Positions 14,595 to 16,437 of a DNA stretch of 16,437 nucleotides are shown in pieces; within the stretch, counting starts at the first letter, position 1; each line of letters opens with the position of its first letter. A program made the position numbers and the translations under genes. The stretch spans positions 1-16,437 of the forward strand of contig JAUQYA010000122.1 in the NCBI GenBank assembly GCA_030837785.1, written 5' to 3'. The DNA comes from Albidovulum sp. Lineage in GTDB: Bacteria > Pseudomonadota > Alphaproteobacteria > Rhodobacterales > Rhodobacteraceae. The notes beneath the pieces are model-generated. The model did not search any database, was not told where the DNA came from, and was given only the letters and a program-made list of their open reading frames with translations.

Positions 14595-16437
14595 GGGCTT
14601 CCGGCTCAGGTCGCGGTAGCGTTCGACCTGCGCCACGTCGCTTTCCGCGTCGAGCGCGGTCAGCACCATATGGAGATGCTCGGCATCCCTCAGATCGACT
14701 TCAACGATGAGACGGTAAAAATCCGGCTTCCGGTCAACGAAAGTCAGATCGGAGATATTGGCCTTCTGTTCGCCGATCAAGGTGCAGATCCGGCCAAGCA
14801 CGCCGGCGTCGTTGGCAATCGTCAGGTTGAGGCTGACGGTGTAGACCGGCGCATGGCGGCCGGAGTGCCACTGAAGATCGACCCAGCGGCCGGGCTGGTC
14901 CTCGAATTCGGCAAGGGCGGCGCAGTCGATCGCGTGCACCACCACGCCCTGGCCGCGGTAGGTGATGCCGATGATGCGTTCGCCCGGCACCGGCTGGCAG
15001 CAGTTGGCGCGCCGGAACGACTGGTCGGCGGTCAGGCCCACCACGGCGCGGTGGGCGTCGACCTCCTCGACCGAGGCCTGGGTGGCAAGCTCGGGATAGA
15101 TTGCCTCGATCACCTCGCGCGCGGACAGTTCGGCCGAGCCGAGGCGCGCCAGCACCTCCTTCTCGTCGGAAAGGCCGAGGGTCTTGGCGGCAGTCCTGAG
15201 CGCCTTGTCGGTGGCCTTGCGGCCGACATGTTCGAAGGCGACGCGGGCAAGCTCCTGCCCGAGCTTGATGAACCGCTCGCGGTCCTCCTCGCGCAGGGAC
15301 CGCCGGATCGCGGCCTTGGCCCGGCCGGTCACCACGATGTCGATCCATGTCACCTGCGGGCGCTGGCCGGTGGCGGTGATGATCTCGATCGACTGGCCGT
15401 TCTTGAGCCGGGTCCAGAGCGGCACGCGGATGCCGTCCACCTTGGCGCCGACGGTGGAGTTGCCGATCCGGGTGTGGATCGCATAGGCGAAGTCCAAGGG
15501 CGTCGCGCCCTTCGGAAGCTGCATCACATCGCCTTTCGGCGTGAAGCAGAAGACCTGGTCGGAATACATCTCGAGCTTGACGTTCTCGAGAAAGTCGTCC
15601 TGGTCCTCGCCGGTGTCGAGCCTTTCGGTCAGCGTCGCGATCCAGCGCGCGGGGTCGACGGCGAAGGGGTTCTGGGCGCGCTCGCCATCGCGGTAGGACC
15701 AGTGCGCGGCCACCCCGGCCTCGGCCACCTCGTGCATCTGGCGCGTCCTGATCTGCACCTCCACCCGCTTGCCGTCGCGGCCCGAGACGGTGGTGTGGAT
15801 CGACCGGTAGCCGTTCGACTTCGGCTGGCTGATGTAGTCCTTGAACCGCCCCGGCACGGCGCGCCAGCGGCGGTGGATCGCGCCGAGGATGCGGTAGCAG
15901 TCGCTTTCGCTCCGGCAGATCACGCGGAAGCCGTAGATGTCGGAGAGGCGGGAGAAGGCAAGCTGCTTTTCCTGCATCTTGCGCCAGATCGAATAGGGCT
16001 TCTTGGCGCGGCCGAAGACATCGGCCTCGATCCCCTCCTTCTCCAGCTCGGTGCGGATGTCGGTGGTGATCTTGGGAATGACGTCGCCGGTTTCCTTCTG
16101 CAAGAGGATGAAGCGGCGGATGATCGAGGCGCGGGCCTCGGGGTTCAGCACCTTGAAGGCGAGGTCTTCCAGCTCCTCGCGCATCCACTGCATGCCCATG
16201 CGCCCCGCGAGGGGGGCGAAGATGTCCATCGTCTCGCGCGCCTTGCGGACCTGCTTTTCCTGCGGCAGCGACTTGATCGTGCGCATGTTGTGCAGCCGGT
16301 CGGCAAGCTTGACGAGGATCACCCGCAGATCCTTCGACATCGCCATGAAGAGCTTGCGGAAGTTTTCCGACTGCTTGTTGCCGGTCGCGGAAAGCTGGAG
16401 GTTGGTGAGCTTCGTCACGCCGTCGACCAGTTCGGCG
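14592..16437 (-). CDS. rel: Bifunctional (p)ppGpp synthetase/hydrolase Rel/SpoT (5' end outside the window)
   Basis: This is the C-terminal 614 or so residues of the stringent-response enzyme that makes and degrades (p)ppGpp. The reading frame stays open through 16437 with ELVDGVTKL, so the GTG at 16418 is an internal Val and the N-terminus lies off the window. Seen in order: the end of the HD hydrolase domain (SKDLRVILVKLADRLHNMRT), the synthetase (GRAKKPYSIWRKM, then NGYRSIHTT and EVQIRTRQMHE), the TGS domain (FTPKGDVMQLPKGATPLDFAYAIH), the zinc-finger-like ANCCQPVPGE, and a C-terminal ACT domain. RFKD at 15837-15848 is the RXKD form of bifunctional enzymes; RelA-only proteins have EXDD. 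It is the first visible gene of the minus-strand string. Confidence 0.96.
   Translation of the reverse strand, partial: AELVDGVTKLTNLQLSATGNKQSENFRKLFMAMSKDLRVILVKLADRLHNMRTIKSLPQEKQVRKARETMDIFAPLAGRMGMQWMREELEDLAFKVLNPEARASIIRRFILLQKETGDVIPKITTDIRTELEKEGIEADVFGRAKKPYSIWRKMQEKQLAFSRLSDIYGFRVICRSESDCYRILGAIHRRWRAVPGRFKDYISQPKSNGYRSIHTTVSGRDGKRVEVQIRTRQMHEVAEAGVAAHWSYRDGERAQNPFAVDPARWIATLTERLDTGEDQDDFLENVKLEMYSDQVFCFTPKGDVMQLPKGATPLDFAYAIHTRIGNSTVGAKVDGIRVPLWTRLKNGQSIEIITATGQRPQVTWIDIVVTGRAKAAIRRSLREEDRERFIKLGQELARVAFEHVGRKATDKALRTAAKTLGLSDEKEVLARLGSAELSAREVIEAIYPELATQASVEEVDAHRAVVGLTADQSFRRANCCQPVPGERIIGITYRGQGVVVHAIDCAALAEFEDQPGRWVDLQWHSGRHAPVYTVSLNLTIANDAGVLGRICTLIGEQKANISDLTFVDRKPDFYRLIVEVDLRDAEHLHMVLTALDAESDVAQVERYRDLSRKP

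Noticed and set aside
14592..16418. A complete rel gene starting at 16418
   Set aside because: The codon there is GTG inside the conserved ELVDGVTKL of the hydrolase domain and the frame stays open to the window edge, so the gene is only cut by the window.

Overview
The window reads as chromosomal DNA from an alphaproteobacterium of the Rhodobacterales (Rhodobacteraceae/Paracoccaceae type). The grounds are high GC in most genes, a ChvI-type response regulator facing an ATP-dependent PEP carboxykinase gene, a methylsuccinyl-CoA dehydrogenase of the ethylmalonyl-CoA pathway, and a rel - DUF2062 - pdxJ - acpS - lepB - rnc - era - DUF1491 - recO gene string. I see no tRNA, rRNA, CRISPR array, insertion sequence or phage gene.

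Left part (1-5031), central carbon metabolism. The 5' part of chvI points left. A 371-base divergent intergenic region follows, with a pair of 16-bp direct repeats, a possible promoter and a leader hairpin. Then comes pckA (OAA to PEP, the first committed step of gluconeogenesis), closed by a strong hairpin terminator. A TSUP-family membrane permease gene converges on it. Divergent from the permease lies an acyl-CoA dehydrogenase gene with the long N-terminal extension of (2S)-methylsuccinyl-CoA dehydrogenase (mcd). pckA and mcd together fit growth on acetate or other C2-yielding substrates: the ethylmalonyl-CoA pathway makes C4 acids and PckA draws PEP from them.

Middle (5032-7990). A membrane-anchored extracytoplasmic protein joins a glucose/sorbosone-dehydrogenase-like beta-propeller to a C-terminal class I cytochrome c domain. 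Its 3' end overlaps by 11 bp the 3' end of a convergent MFS transporter gene.

Right part (6758-16437, all minus strand). One long gene string is read right to left: rel (bifunctional ppGpp synthetase/hydrolase, 5' end outside the window), a DUF2062 membrane protein, pdxJ, an unrecognised membrane/coiled-coil protein, acpS, lepB, rnc, era, a DUF1491 protein, recO and the MFS transporter. Many junctions are 4-8 bp overlaps, so translational coupling is likely. The string covers the stringent response, vitamin B6 synthesis, carrier-protein activation, protein secretion, RNA processing, ribosome maturation and DNA repair.

The least ordinary things are: (a) the unrecognised 261-aa gene between pdxJ and acpS, of lower GC than its neighbours yet joined to both by ATGA overlaps; (b) a 14-15 bp G-rich tandem repeat between rel and the DUF2062 gene that appears to have grown out of the rel stop-codon region; (c) the paired direct repeats ahead of pckA; (d) the propeller-cytochrome c fusion; and (e) a 12-bp tandem repeat inside the start of pdxJ. 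I did not find a convincing new multi-gene system. The 261-aa gene is the best single candidate for new biology.
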